From Thioalkalivibrio sp. ALE14 (lineage in GTDB: Bacteria; Pseudomonadota; Gammaproteobacteria; Ectothiorhodospirales; Ectothiorhodospiraceae), in assembly GCF_000376845.1 (NCBI RefSeq), contig NZ_AQXY01000019.1, positions 1-61,675 of the forward strand: 61,675 nucleotides of DNA, in the 5' to 3' direction. The stretch's first letter is position 1, and every line of letters starts with the position of its first letter. Below, piece by piece: positions 7,188-17,358 of this stretch. A model generated the notes under the pieces. The model had not been told where the DNA came from. It saw only the letters and a program-made list of their open reading frames with translations, and searched no databases. A program made the translations under genes and the position numbers.

Positions 7188-7190
7188 ATT

Positions 7191-7266
7191 TGGCTCCCCG
7201 GGACGGGCTCGAACCGCCGACCTAGTGATTAACAGTCACCCGCTCTACCGACTGAGCTACCGGGGA
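7191..7266 (-). tRNA. tRNA-Asn (anticodon GTT)
   Basis: Read on the minus strand, the acceptor stem TCCCCGG pairs with CCGGGGA before G-CCA, which is encoded. The anticodon loop is CTGTTAA and the T-loop TTCGAGC. The 76 bases include CCA. The 3' end faces the island, the usual geometry for integration into a tRNA gene. No second copy of the 3' end was found in the window. Confidence 0.95.
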
Positions 7267-7349
7267 ATTGGGCGCAAATCCTAATGGGGCGGGGCGGGGG
7301 CGTCAAGGAAAATCTGGCGGCTCCCCGCCTTTTGCCGTCCTTCGCCGCG

Positions 7350-8540
7350 TTACCGGTGGGTCGCGGCGAACTGGCGCAGACGTTCCAGTGCCTTGTCGAG
7401 CTGGTCAACACTGGTGGCGAAGGAAACGCGGACATGCCCCGGGGCCCCGAAGGCACTGCCCGGCACCAGGGCGACACCGACTTCGTCCAGCAACTGCTTG
7501 GTCAGGGCCACGTCCGTGTCAATGTCGGCCGCCTCCATCAGTCCGGTAACCCGGGGAAAGCAGTAGAAGGTGCCGTCCGGCATCAGGCAGTCAATACCGT
7601 CGATGGCGTTGAGCCCGTCCACCACGTGGCGGGCACGCTCGGCAAAGGCCGAGCACATGGCCACGACGCAGCCCTGGTCACCCTCGAGTGCGGCCTCGGC
7701 ACCGGCCTGGGCGATCGAGGTCGGGTTGGAGGTGCTCTGCGACTGGATCTTCTTCATCGCCGCGATCAGGTTTTTCGGGCCACCGGCGTAGCCGATGCGC
7801 CAGCCGGTCATCGCATACGCCTTGGACACGCCATTGAGGACCACGGTGCGCTCCAGCAGGTCCGGCGCCACGTTGACGATGTTCTCGAACTGCTTCCCGC
7901 CAAACAGGATGTGCTCGTACATGTCATCCGTGGCGATGACCACACGGGGGTGGCGGCGCAGGACCTCGGCGAGCTCCGTCAGCTCTTCGGCGGAGTAGGC
8001 CGCCCCTGTCGGATTGGACGGGCTGTTCAGGAACACCAGGCGGGTGTTCGGAGTAATCGCGGCCTCCAGCTGCTCGCCGGTAATGCGGAAGCCCGCTTCC
8101 TGCTCGGCGCTAACGATCACCGGGCGCGCACCAGCCAGCAGGGCGATGTCCGGATAGGACACCCAGTAGGGCGCCGGGATCACGACCTCGTCCCCGGGGT
8201 TGAGCAGGGCCTGGCAGAGATTGAAGATGCTCTGCTTGCCGCCGGAGGAGACCAGGATCTGGTCCGGGCTGAACGCGAGGCCGTTGTCGCGATCAAACTT
8301 GCGAATGATCGCGGCCTTGAGGCTGGCCGTACCGTCCACCGGAGTGTACTTGGTTTCTCCGCGGGCAAGCGCGTCGATCGCGGCCTGCTTGATATGCTCG
8401 GGGGTATCGAAATCCGGTTCTCCGGCCCCCAGCCCGACAATGTCCCGTCCCTCGGCTCGCAGCTGGGCGGCCAGCGCGCTGACGGCGAGGGTGGGGGAGG
8501 GCTGGATGCGCTGGACGCGGTCGGAAAGCTCGATATCCAA
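7350..8540 (-). CDS. Class I aminotransferase, aspartate aminotransferase type
   Basis: The protein has 396 residues, typical of the AspAT subgroup 1b / aspartate-prephenate aminotransferases. It transfers the amino group between aspartate and 2-oxoglutarate with PLP. Key features are '[13 protein letters not shown]' near the N-terminus, '[11 protein letters not shown]', the PLP-lysine segment '[19 protein letters not shown]' and the C-terminal arginine segment 'HVRVSFA'. The start is TTG at 8538-8540 with a modest GAGG upstream. It diverges from uvrB across 54 bases. Activity on prephenate or aromatic substrates cannot be excluded. Confidence 0.9.
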   Translation of the reverse strand: MDIELSDRVQRIQPSPTLAVSALAAQLRAEGRDIVGLGAGEPDFDTPEHIKQAAIDALARGETKYTPVDGTASLKAAIIRKFDRDNGLAFSPDQILVSSGGKQSIFNLCQALLNPGDEVVIPAPYWVSYPDIALLAGARPVIVSAEQEAGFRITGEQLEAAITPNTRLVFLNSPSNPTGAAYSAEELTELAEVLRRHPRVVIATDDMYEHILFGGKQFENIVNVAPDLLERTVVLNGVSKAYAMTGWRIGYAGGPKNLIAAMKKIQSQSTSNPTSIAQAGAEAALEGDQGCVVAMCSAFAERARHVVDGLNAIDGIDCLMPDGTFYCFPRVTGLMEAADIDTDVALTKQLLDEVGVALVPGSAFGAPGHVRVSFATSVDQLDKALERLRQFAATHR

Positions 8541-8594
8541 GGGGGAGGCCTCTGTGTGATCGGGTCGAAGGGCCGCGTGGGCGGTCGGGGCGAA

Positions 8595-10655
<2,061 letters not shown>

Positions 10656-10697
10656 AAAGATGGCTCCCACGGGAGCGTCGATTCGAGCCCCTGAACC

Positions 10698-11741
10698 ATG
10701 TCCGACAAAAAGCCCTTGCCCTTGGGCCCGGTGATGCTGGACATCACCGGGATGGAATTGACTCCGCAGGACCGGGAACGCCTGCGCCACCCAGCCACCG
10801 GCGGCGTGATCCTGTTTGCCCGCAACGTGGGCACGCCGGATCAGGTGGCCGCACTGGTGGCCGCCATTCGCGCCGAGCGTCCCGGCATCCTGATCGCCGT
10901 GGACCAGGAAGGCGGGCGGGTGCAGCGTCTGCGTGACGGCTTCACCGCCATCCCGGCCATGCGCCAGCTCGGCCACGTCTACGATGTCGACCGCAACAAG
11001 GCCTGCGAACTGGCCCGCGCGACGGGCGAGCTGCTGGGCCGCGAGCTGCGCGGCGTCGATATCGACTTCAGCTTTGCCCCGGTGCTCGATCGCGACCTGG
11101 AGATCAGCGAGGTCATCGGCGACCGCGCCTTTCACCATGACCCGGACGTGATCGCGCGCCTGGCCGGCGAGCTGATCCGGGGGCTCGGGGCCGCCGGTAT
11201 GGCCGCCGTCGGCAAGCACTTCCCCGGGCACGGGGCCGTTGCGGCCGACTCGCATGTGGACCTGCCGGTGGATGACCGCCCGCTGTCCGAGATCGAGAAT
11301 CAGGATCTGGAGGCCTTTCGCCCGGTACTGGGCGATCTCGAGGGCATCATGCCGGCCCACGTGGTATACCCGCAGGTCGACGAACAGCCCGCGGGCTTCT
11401 CGCGGGTCTGGCTGCAGGACATCCTGCGCCGCGAACTGCGCTATCGCGGCGCCATCTTCAGCGATGATCTCGCCATGGCCGGGGCCGAAGGGGTGGGCGG
11501 TCCGGCCGAACGGGCAGCCGCCGCGCGTGCCGCGGGCTGTGACATGGTCCTGATCTGCAACCAGCCCGAGCAGGCCGACGCCATCCTGGCCGCCCAGGCG
11601 GACCAACCGCTTTCGGCCGACGCGCTGCGCCGGCTGGAACGCCTGCGGGCCCGGCCACTGGAGACCGACAAGCAGCGCCTCGTCGGGCTGCGCGCGCAAC
11701 TGGCGAACTGGATCCAGGCCAGCCAGCTGGCCACCGCATAA
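10698..11741 (+). CDS. nagZ: Beta-N-acetylhexosaminidase (cell-wall recycling)
   Basis: The protein has 347 residues, the normal size for NagZ (glycoside hydrolase family 3). It removes GlcNAc from anhydro-muropeptides in the cytoplasm. Signatures are 'IAVDQEGGRVQRL', 'KHFPGHGAVAADSHVDLP' with the general acid/base His, and 'AIFSDDLAMAG' with the nucleophile Asp. There is no signal peptide, as expected. It follows uvrB by 42 bases. A strong promoter begins just after it, so the next gene is probably transcribed separately. Confidence 0.95.
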   Translation: MSDKKPLPLGPVMLDITGMELTPQDRERLRHPATGGVILFARNVGTPDQVAALVAAIRAERPGILIAVDQEGGRVQRLRDGFTAIPAMRQLGHVYDVDRNKACELARATGELLGRELRGVDIDFSFAPVLDRDLEISEVIGDRAFHHDPDVIARLAGELIRGLGAAGMAAVGKHFPGHGAVAADSHVDLPVDDRPLSEIENQDLEAFRPVLGDLEGIMPAHVVYPQVDEQPAGFSRVWLQDILRRELRYRGAIFSDDLAMAGAEGVGGPAERAAAARAAGCDMVLICNQPEQADAILAAQADQPLSADALRRLERLRARPLETDKQRLVGLRAQLANWIQASQLATA

Positions 11742-11759
11742 CCCTATGAAAAGAACGGA

Positions 11760-11789
11760 TTGGCGCCCGCGAGCCGAGACGCCTATAAT
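11760..11789 (+). promoter_or_regulatory. Sigma-70 promoter of the DsrE-like gene
   Basis: A TTGGCG -35 box (11760-11765), an 18-base spacer and a perfect TATAAT -10 box (11784-11789) stand 66 bases before the ATG at 11856. It is the best consensus -10 seen in the window. Confidence 0.75.
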
Positions 11790-11855
11790 GCGCGACCGGT
11801 TTGCGATTGAGCAGCTATTAATATTCACACTCACCACTGAAGTTGGAGATCCGAA

Positions 11856-12224
11856 ATGGCCGACAAGCTCCTGATCGTCATGGTCAACACCGACCCGAGC
11901 AACGCTTCCGAACTGGGTGCCCCGTTCTTCCAGGCCACCGTTGCCGCCGCCATGGAATACGACGTTGAAGTCGTGATGACCGGTCGCGCCGGCGAACTCG
12001 CGAAGAAGGGCGTGGCCGAGAACCTGTTCGTGCAGGAAGGCTCCAGCAAGAGCGTCTACGACTTCATGAAGGACGCCGTCGAAGCCGGGGTCGTGATGAA
12101 GGTCTGCACCCCGACCCTGGACCTGTGGGGCAACGATCTGATCCCCGAAATCGAAGAAACCGTGGGCGGTGCCTACGTGATCTCCGAAGCGATGGACGAC
12201 GACACGGTCACCTTTACCTACTAA
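11856..12224 (+). CDS. DsrE-family sulfurtransferase-like protein
   Basis: The protein has 122 residues with the DsrE/F alpha-beta fold pattern: 'KLLIVMVNTDPSNASELGAPFFQA' and then 'EVVMTGRAGELAKKG'. A single Cys in 'VMKVCTPTLDLWG' sits where DsrE-like proteins carry their sulfur-binding cysteine. Such proteins carry persulfide sulfur in sulfur oxidisers. It is monocistronic, with its own promoter and a strong terminator, and is well separated from dsr or hdr genes. That suggests high, independent expression. The exact subgroup and partner cannot be told from sequence alone. Confidence 0.8.
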   Translation: MADKLLIVMVNTDPSNASELGAPFFQATVAAAMEYDVEVVMTGRAGELAKKGVAENLFVQEGSSKSVYDFMKDAVEAGVVMKVCTPTLDLWGNDLIPEIEETVGGAYVISEAMDDDTVTFTY

Positions 12225-12247
12225 GGTCTCCGACGTTCGTTCGCCAG

Positions 12248-12280
12248 CCGGCCGGCCCTTGTGCCGGCCGGTTGCGTTTC
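12248..12280 (+). terminator. Intrinsic terminator of the DsrE-like gene
   Basis: CCGGCCGGC (12248-12256) pairs perfectly with GCCGGCCGG (12263-12271) across a 6-base loop, followed by TTGCGTTT. It lies 23 bases after the stop. Confidence 0.75.
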
Positions 12281-12365
12281 CGGGCCCTGAAACGGCGACG
12301 ACCGCCTTGCCGATTGCGCGGCGCTCGGACATGATTTCCCCGCACTGACACCCTCAGGACATGCC

Positions 12366-12917
12366 ATGAGCCCGGAACAGGCCCGAGCCACCCTGCGTGA
12401 TGCCGACTGCCTCTTCAGTCGCGATGCCGTCGAGACCGCGATCGACCGCCTGGCCGAACGCACCGCGACGGCGCTGAAGGACCGCAACCCGCTGGTGATG
12501 GGCGTGATGAACGGGGGTGTGGTGCTGATGGGGGGCCTACTGACCCGCTGGTCGTTTCCGATGCAGGTCGATTACCTGCATGCAACGCGCTACCGCGGGG
12601 GCACACGCGGCGGCGACCAGCTCCACTGGCTGGCACGCCCGCAGGCGCCGCTCAAGGATCGCACCGTGGTGATCGTCGACGACATCCTCGACGGCGGCAT
12701 CACCCTGGAGGGGATCAAGACGTTCTGCGAAGAGCAGGGCGCCGAGCAGGTGATCTCCATCGTCCTCGTCGACAAGCACAATCCGGAGCGCGACCCCTCC
12801 ATCACCGTGGATTACGCCGCGCTGGAGGCGCCGAACCGCTACCTGTTCGGGTACGGCATGGACTACCAGGACTACCTGCGCAATGCCCCCGGCATCTTCG
12901 CCGTGGCGGACCACTAA
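12366..12917 (+). CDS. hpt: Hypoxanthine-guanine phosphoribosyltransferase
   Basis: The protein has 183 residues, standard for type I PRTases. It makes IMP/GMP from hypoxanthine/guanine and PRPP. The PRPP-binding motif 'VVIVDDILDGGITLEGI' is at about residues 100-116, and 'VMNGGVVLMGGLL' forms the pyrophosphate loop. The next gene starts 21 bases downstream and encodes methylthioinosine phosphorylase, whose product hypoxanthine is the substrate of this enzyme. The pair therefore forms a coherent salvage operon. Confidence 0.92.
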   Translation: MSPEQARATLRDADCLFSRDAVETAIDRLAERTATALKDRNPLVMGVMNGGVVLMGGLLTRWSFPMQVDYLHATRYRGGTRGGDQLHWLARPQAPLKDRTVVIVDDILDGGITLEGIKTFCEEQGAEQVISIVLVDKHNPERDPSITVDYAALEAPNRYLFGYGMDYQDYLRNAPGIFAVADH

Positions 12918-12938
12918 CCACCAACGCCCGAGGCTTTC

Positions 12939-13691
12939 ATGTCCGCACCCCGCATTGCCGTGATCGGCGGCACCGGCCTGACCCGGCTGAAGGATCTGGA
13001 GATTACCCGGCGTCAGGTGATGCACACGCCCTTCGGCGAACCCTCCGGGCCGCTGGTGTTCGGCCGCCTGAACGATACCGAGATCGTGTTCCTGCCGCGC
13101 CACGGGGCCCGGCACACCATCCCGCCGCATCAGGTCAACTATCGCGCCAATATCTGGGCCCTGAAGAACGCCGGGATCGACAACGTCGTCGCCGTGGCCG
13201 CAGTGGGCGGGATCACGGAAGACATGAAGCCCGGGATCGTCGCGATCCCCGACCAGATCATCGATTACACCTGGTCGCGTGCGAACACGTTCTTCGAAGG
13301 CGGCGACCTGGAAGAGGTCACCCACATCGACATGACCTGGCCGTACAGCGAGGCCGTGCGCCAGACCCTGATCCGTGCGATCGACGATCTTGGAATCGAT
13401 GCCGTCGAGCACGGGACTTACGGCGCCACGCAGGGTCCGCGTCTGGAGACGGCCGCGGAGATCGACCGTCTTGAGCGCGACGGCTGCGACCTGGTCGGCA
13501 TGACCGGCATGCCCGAGGCGGCGCTGGCCCGCGAGCTGGAACTCAACTACGCCTGTTGTGCCGTGATCGCGAACTGGGCCGCCGGCCGCGCCGAAGGCGA
13601 GATCACCATGGATGACATCGCAGCGAATCTGGACGTGGGGATGGCTCGGGTGAAGCAGATCCTGACCCACGTGATCAGCAGCCTGTCCTGA
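12939..13691 (+). CDS. S-methyl-5'-thioinosine / methylthioadenosine phosphorylase
   Basis: The protein has 250 residues of the PNP/MTAP family. It cleaves the methylthio-nucleoside with phosphate, releasing purine base and methylthioribose-1-phosphate. Features are 'IAVIGGTGLT', 'FLPRHGARHTIPPHQVNYRAN', 'GTYGATQGPRLETAAEI' and 'GMTGMPEAALARELEL'. Pairing with hpt favours the thioinosine (hypoxanthine-releasing) enzyme found in several gammaproteobacteria. Substrate choice between MTI and MTA is not certain from the sequence alone. Confidence 0.88.
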   Translation: MSAPRIAVIGGTGLTRLKDLEITRRQVMHTPFGEPSGPLVFGRLNDTEIVFLPRHGARHTIPPHQVNYRANIWALKNAGIDNVVAVAAVGGITEDMKPGIVAIPDQIIDYTWSRANTFFEGGDLEEVTHIDMTWPYSEAVRQTLIRAIDDLGIDAVEHGTYGATQGPRLETAAEIDRLERDGCDLVGMTGMPEAALARELELNYACCAVIANWAAGRAEGEITMDDIAANLDVGMARVKQILTHVISSLS

Positions 13692-13756
13692 CGCTTGTCC
13701 GTGCGGGAACGGGACCGGGCCTGACAAACCCGCAGCCTGCGATCAGATCCCTGGAA

Positions 13757-13810
13757 TGAGTGGAGCGGGCGCCTCGCAGGGCGCCACTTCCGCTCACTTA
13801 TCTTTCATTT
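13757..13810 (+). terminator. Long hairpin terminator after the salvage operon
   Basis: TGAGTGGAGCGGGCGCC (13757-13773) and GGCGCCACTTCCGCTCA (13780-13796) form a 17-bp imperfect stem with a 6-base loop. T-rich CTTATCTTTCATTT follows. Confidence 0.65.
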
Positions 13811-13812
13811 AA

Positions 13813-13828
13813 CATAATATGTATTATG
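13813..13828 (+). promoter_or_regulatory. AT-rich palindromic operator candidate
   Basis: CATAATA-TG-TATTATG is a perfect 7-bp inverted repeat with a 2-base spacer in an otherwise GC-rich genome. It lies about 120 bases ahead of the orphan gene at 13946. The dyad resembles a dimeric repressor site and also contains -10-like hexamers (TATTAT). Confidence 0.5.
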
Positions 13829-13945
13829 CGTCGTCGCCAGTGTAGCTGGCAGCGTCATTCTGTGTGGTAGCAAACAGAAGCTCCTCTGCACTGGATATAG
13901 CTTGGGTGGTCCTTAGTCGTAAATTTTGTCAGGAGAATTTCGGAC

Positions 13946-14317
13946 ATGGCTATTTCCCGGCCCAACCCAACCGAAACAGAATTTCTACAAATCGATCAGG
14001 CTCTTTCGAGATGGGACAATGAGGGTGGCGCCCATCCAGACAAGGCAGAAGCTGACATCCACGAAATGTCGAACACTGAACTGGTTCACCTTCGGATTCG
14101 TGTGATTGCGCTGGAGAACTTGATGCTGATGCTACTCGCTGAAAGTTCCGACCGGCAGCTTGAGGTTGCCCGAGAAATGGCGAGCTATATCTTGCCGCGT
14201 GCCGGCTTCACCCAGCACTCGCTTACCGTAAAAGCTGCGAATCAGATGACCGATATGGTTAAGCGGGCCGAGCACTTTCGGACAGTGTGTGAGCCTTCCT
14301 GTAAGCGTCCGCGTTAA
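13946..14317 (+). CDS. Orphan hypothetical protein, AT-richer than its neighbours
   Basis: The protein has 123 residues with AGGAG upstream of the ATG. The sequence is acidic at the N-terminus and helical ('NTELVHLRIRVIALENLMLMLLAESSDRQLEVAREMASYILPR'), ends in Cys-x3-Cys-less 'CEPSCKRPR', and has no membrane segment. I do not recognise a family. Base and codon use are visibly less GC-rich than in adjacent genes, and it stands alone between a terminator and the bioA terminator with its own dyad operator. These are signs of horizontal acquisition. A small regulator or stress protein is possible but unsupported. Confidence 0.7.
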   Translation: MAISRPNPTETEFLQIDQALSRWDNEGGAHPDKAEADIHEMSNTELVHLRIRVIALENLMLMLLAESSDRQLEVAREMASYILPRAGFTQHSLTVKAANQMTDMVKRAEHFRTVCEPSCKRPR

Positions 14318-14381
14318 CGGGGTAGACCCAAAAGATTAAACAGTTAACCGGCGGAGGCAGCACGGCGAGGCGTAGCCCCGG

Positions 14382-14412
14382 GTTATTCGACGGCCCCCCA
14401 ATGGGCCGAATG
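14382..14412 (-). terminator. Hairpin after bioA
   Basis: CGGCCC and GGGCCG, flanked by ATTCG and GAAT, form a stem of about 9 bp near 14385-14410, directly downstream of bioA on the minus strand. There is no strong T run. Confidence 0.4.
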
Positions 14413-14424
14413 GCAGTAATCGCG

Positions 14425-15783
14425 TCAGGCACGTACGGCCTTCTCGATGCCTTCGGTCATCACTTCGACCAGGAAATCGATCTGCTCTTCAGTGATCACG
14501 TACGGCGGCATCAGATAACTGACGTTCCCTAGCGGTCGCAGCAAGGCCCCGCGGGCCAAACCGTGACGATAGATATGCAGGCCACGGCGCTCCTGCCATG
14601 GATATGGCGTGCGCCGGAACTTGTCCTGCACCAGTTCCACCGCCGCAATCATGCCGTGCTGGCGCACGTCGGCGACGTGCGGATGATCCCTCAATGGTTC
14701 AAGTCGATTCTGGATATGGGATGCAAGCTCCCGGTTTCTCTCGAGAACGGGATCCGCATGAAAGATATCCAATGTGGCCAGTGCTGCCCTGCATGCCAGC
14801 GGATTCCCGGTGTAGGAATGCGAATGCAGGAACATGTTGAGCTTCTCGTAATCGTCATAGAACGCCTGATAGATGGTGTCCGTGGTCAGCACGGCCGCCA
14901 TGGGCAGATAACCGGCGGTCAGCCCCTTGGACAGGCACATGAAATCGGGCGTGATCGGCCCCTGTTCGCAGGCGAACAGCGTGCCGGTGCGGCCGAAACC
15001 CACCGCGATCTCGTCGGCGATCAGGTGCACCCCGTGGCGGTCGCAGGCCTCGCGCAGTAGCCGCACGTATTCCGGGTCGTACATGCGCATGTGGCCCGCG
15101 CACTGGACCAGGGGCTCGACGATGACCGCGGCGACCTCATCGGCGTGCGCCGCAAGGGCCTGTTCCATGTGCACGAACTGGCGGCGCGCCACGTCGGCAC
15201 AGGTTTCGCCGTCCTCGCGGTCGAAACAATCCGGGGCCGGCACCGTGATCACGTCCAGCATCAGCGGTTCGTACGTGGCGCTGTAGAGCGGCACATCGCT
15301 CACCGAAAGCGCACCCAGGGTCTCGCCGTGGTAGCTGTTCGACAGCCGGATGAAGCGGGTCTTTTGCGGGCGATCGACGTTGCGCCAGTAGTGAAAGCTC
15401 ATCTTCAGGGCGACTTCCACCCCGGCACTGCCGTTGTCCGCCAGGAACACCCGCTCCAGCCCATCGGGGGTGATGTCGATCAGCCGTTCACACAGTTCCA
15501 CGACTGGCTCGTGGGTACAGCCCGCCAGGATCACGTGTTCCAGCCGGTCCAGCTGGTCCTTGACCGCATCGCCGATACGCGGATTGGCGTGACCGAAGAG
15601 GTTGACCCACCAGGAGCTGATCGCGTCCAGGTAGCGGTTACCGTCGAAGTCGTAGAGCCAGACGCCCTCCCCGCGCTGGATCGGGAGCAGCGGGAGGGTG
15701 CCCTCCTCGCCGTAATCCTTCATCTGGGTGCAGGGATGCCAGAGGGCGCGCAGGTCGCGCTGCTTCAGGGTGTCGTTGTTCAT
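14425..15783 (-). CDS. bioA: Adenosylmethionine-8-amino-7-oxononanoate aminotransferase
   Basis: The protein has 452 residues. It converts KAPA to DAPA in biotin synthesis, using S-adenosylmethionine as amino donor and PLP. The N-terminal 'LWHPCTQMKDY' and 'DAISSWWVNLFGHANPRI' are diagnostic for BioA. The PLP lysine lies in 'MCLSKGLTAGYLPMAAVLTT' and the Asp in 'LIADEIAVGFGRTG'. No other bio genes are nearby. The radical SAM gene upstream ends 38 bases before its start in the same direction. Confidence 0.95.
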   Translation of the reverse strand: MNNDTLKQRDLRALWHPCTQMKDYGEEGTLPLLPIQRGEGVWLYDFDGNRYLDAISSWWVNLFGHANPRIGDAVKDQLDRLEHVILAGCTHEPVVELCERLIDITPDGLERVFLADNGSAGVEVALKMSFHYWRNVDRPQKTRFIRLSNSYHGETLGALSVSDVPLYSATYEPLMLDVITVPAPDCFDREDGETCADVARRQFVHMEQALAAHADEVAAVIVEPLVQCAGHMRMYDPEYVRLLREACDRHGVHLIADEIAVGFGRTGTLFACEQGPITPDFMCLSKGLTAGYLPMAAVLTTDTIYQAFYDDYEKLNMFLHSHSYTGNPLACRAALATLDIFHADPVLERNRELASHIQNRLEPLRDHPHVADVRQHGMIAAVELVQDKFRRTPYPWQERRGLHIYRHGLARGALLRPLGNVSYLMPPYVITEEQIDFLVEVMTEGIEKAVRA

Positions 15784-15821
15784 GGGGCCTATTGTGCCAA
15801 AGCCGCCCGCAAAGAAGGCGG

Positions 15822-17192
15822 TTACTGACCCGATTCGGCCTTCATCGCGGCCAGTTCGTCCTCGAAGAAGAAGCGCTCCTCGCCAAAGGCCGGCTCCAGC
15901 TGATCGAGCCAGGTCGCCTGCTCGTCATAACGCGCGAAGAAGGGCCGCTGCACCCAGTCGGGGTTGCGTGCCTGGATGAAACGCAGCACGAACACCTTTT
16001 CGCCGTTGATCTCGGCCACCCCCTGGATCTCCACCTTGCCGGGCTCGGCGCTCATCGAGGGGCCACGCGCAGTGCGACCCAGACCCGAGACCTGTTGCAT
16101 GGCCTCCCGATAGATTTCCCAGGCCTGGGCCAGTGGGACCTCGAAGTACCGTCGCGCGCCGGTATCGCGTTCGACGAACATGTAGTACGGGATGATCCCG
16201 AGGCGCACCTGCTCGCGCCACAGATCGGCCCAGGCCGCGGGGCTGTCGTTGATGTGCCGAAGCAATGGCCCCTGGGCACGGATCTCGGCGCCGGCATCGC
16301 GCACGCGGCGGATCGCCTCGCGCGCGATCGGGGTGCGCAGTTCATTTGGATGGTTGTAGTGCGCCATCAACGCCACGTGCTTGCCCGCCTCGGCCAGCCG
16401 CTCCAGCAGAAGCAGGAGTTCATCCGCGTCGCTGTCGGTGACAAAGCGATAGGGCCAGAACGTCAGGGCCTTGGTGCCAATACGGACGGTCTGGACGTGG
16501 GCCAGCTCGGGCTCCAGCAATGCCTCGAGATAGGCCTTCAGGTGCTTGGTTTTCATCACCATTGGGTCGCCACCCGTCATCAGCAGGTCACTGATCTCCG
16601 GGTGACTGCGGAGATAGTCATGCAACAGGCCGGCATCGGTGCTGGCGATGCGCAGTTCCTTGTCCCCGACAAACTGGGCCCAGCGGAAACAGAAGGTGCA
16701 GTAGCTGTGGCAGGTCTGGCCCTGGCCGGGAAAGAACAGGACCGTCTCGCGATACTTGTGCTGCAGCCCGTTGATGACCTCGCCTGCCTCCTCGCTTGGC
16801 CGGTTGAGCTCCATCTGCCCCGCGGGATGCGGATTCAGCGCTTCGCGCAACTCGTGCGCCAGCGCCTGGATCTCGTCACGCCCCGCCCCTCTTCGATGCA
16901 GTTGTGCCATGCGTTCGAAGGCCTCGGGGGCGAGCATGTCCCGCTGCGGAAAGGTCAGCTGGAACATGGGGTCGTCGGGTACGCGGTCCCAGTCGATCAG
17001 CTCGTCGATCACGTAATCGTTGACCCGGAACGGCAGGACACTGGCGACCACCCGCATCTCGAAGCGCATGGCTTCGGGAAGCCCCTTCAGGGCCTCGATA
17101 CGGTCGATGGAACGGTCATTGAAGACCCGGAATTCGCGCGGCTCGACGGCCCCGAGCTCCGGGTCCCGGTAAAACTGGACAACGGAATTCAT
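15822..17192 (-). CDS. KamA-family radical SAM protein (lysine 2,3-aminomutase-like)
   Basis: The protein has 456 residues from the ATG at 17192, with an SD GGAGGGA. The Cys-x3-Cys-x2-Cys cluster 'CHSYCTFCFRW' binds the 4Fe-4S/SAM, and 'LLMTGGDPMVMKTKHL' is the SAM-contacting GGD/E motif. Its overall length and C-terminal 'IIPYYMFVERDTG' match KamA-like aminomutases rather than the shorter EpmB. The classical PLP motif PGGGGK is not present; only 'SAEPGKVEIQG' aligns to it. No lysine acetyltransferase (AblB) or EF-P gene is adjacent. The substrate (lysine, glutamate or other) is therefore open. Confidence 0.75.
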   Translation of the reverse strand: MNSVVQFYRDPELGAVEPREFRVFNDRSIDRIEALKGLPEAMRFEMRVVASVLPFRVNDYVIDELIDWDRVPDDPMFQLTFPQRDMLAPEAFERMAQLHRRGAGRDEIQALAHELREALNPHPAGQMELNRPSEEAGEVINGLQHKYRETVLFFPGQGQTCHSYCTFCFRWAQFVGDKELRIASTDAGLLHDYLRSHPEISDLLMTGGDPMVMKTKHLKAYLEALLEPELAHVQTVRIGTKALTFWPYRFVTDSDADELLLLLERLAEAGKHVALMAHYNHPNELRTPIAREAIRRVRDAGAEIRAQGPLLRHINDSPAAWADLWREQVRLGIIPYYMFVERDTGARRYFEVPLAQAWEIYREAMQQVSGLGRTARGPSMSAEPGKVEIQGVAEINGEKVFVLRFIQARNPDWVQRPFFARYDEQATWLDQLEPAFGEERFFFEDELAAMKAESGQ

Positions 17193-17337
17193 CCGTCCCT
17201 CCTTGCTGACAAGATGCACGGGAACGCGATGCCAGACATGGAGGGGGCGTCGGGCACGGGCGATCCACCGGTGCAATGGCACTGCACCCGGGCAGCCAGT
17301 GGGCCGCCCCGGTGCGTACGTGGGGTGTTCGGGGATT

Positions 17338-17358
17338 CGGCAAATTAACAACTTGCCG
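17338..17358. promoter_or_regulatory. Inverted repeat in the divergent kamA-like/aminotransferase promoter region
   Basis: CGGCAA (17338-17343) and TTGCCG (17353-17358) are perfectly complementary with a 9-base AT-rich spacer. The 296-base gap between two divergently transcribed amine-metabolism genes holds no gene. The dyad is an operator candidate for both. Confidence 0.4.

Noticed and set aside
7267-7349. A terminator after the aminotransferase gene
   Set aside because: A GGCGG/CCGCC stem with a short T tract is present on the minus strand, but the stem is only 5 bp and the tRNA promoter must also lie here; too weak to list.
7284-8594. Upstream extension of the uvrB frame to over 1100 residues
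   Set aside because: It runs antisense through the complete aminotransferase gene and gives Arg/Gly-rich shadow sequence unlike UvrB. The ATG at 8595 gives the normal length.
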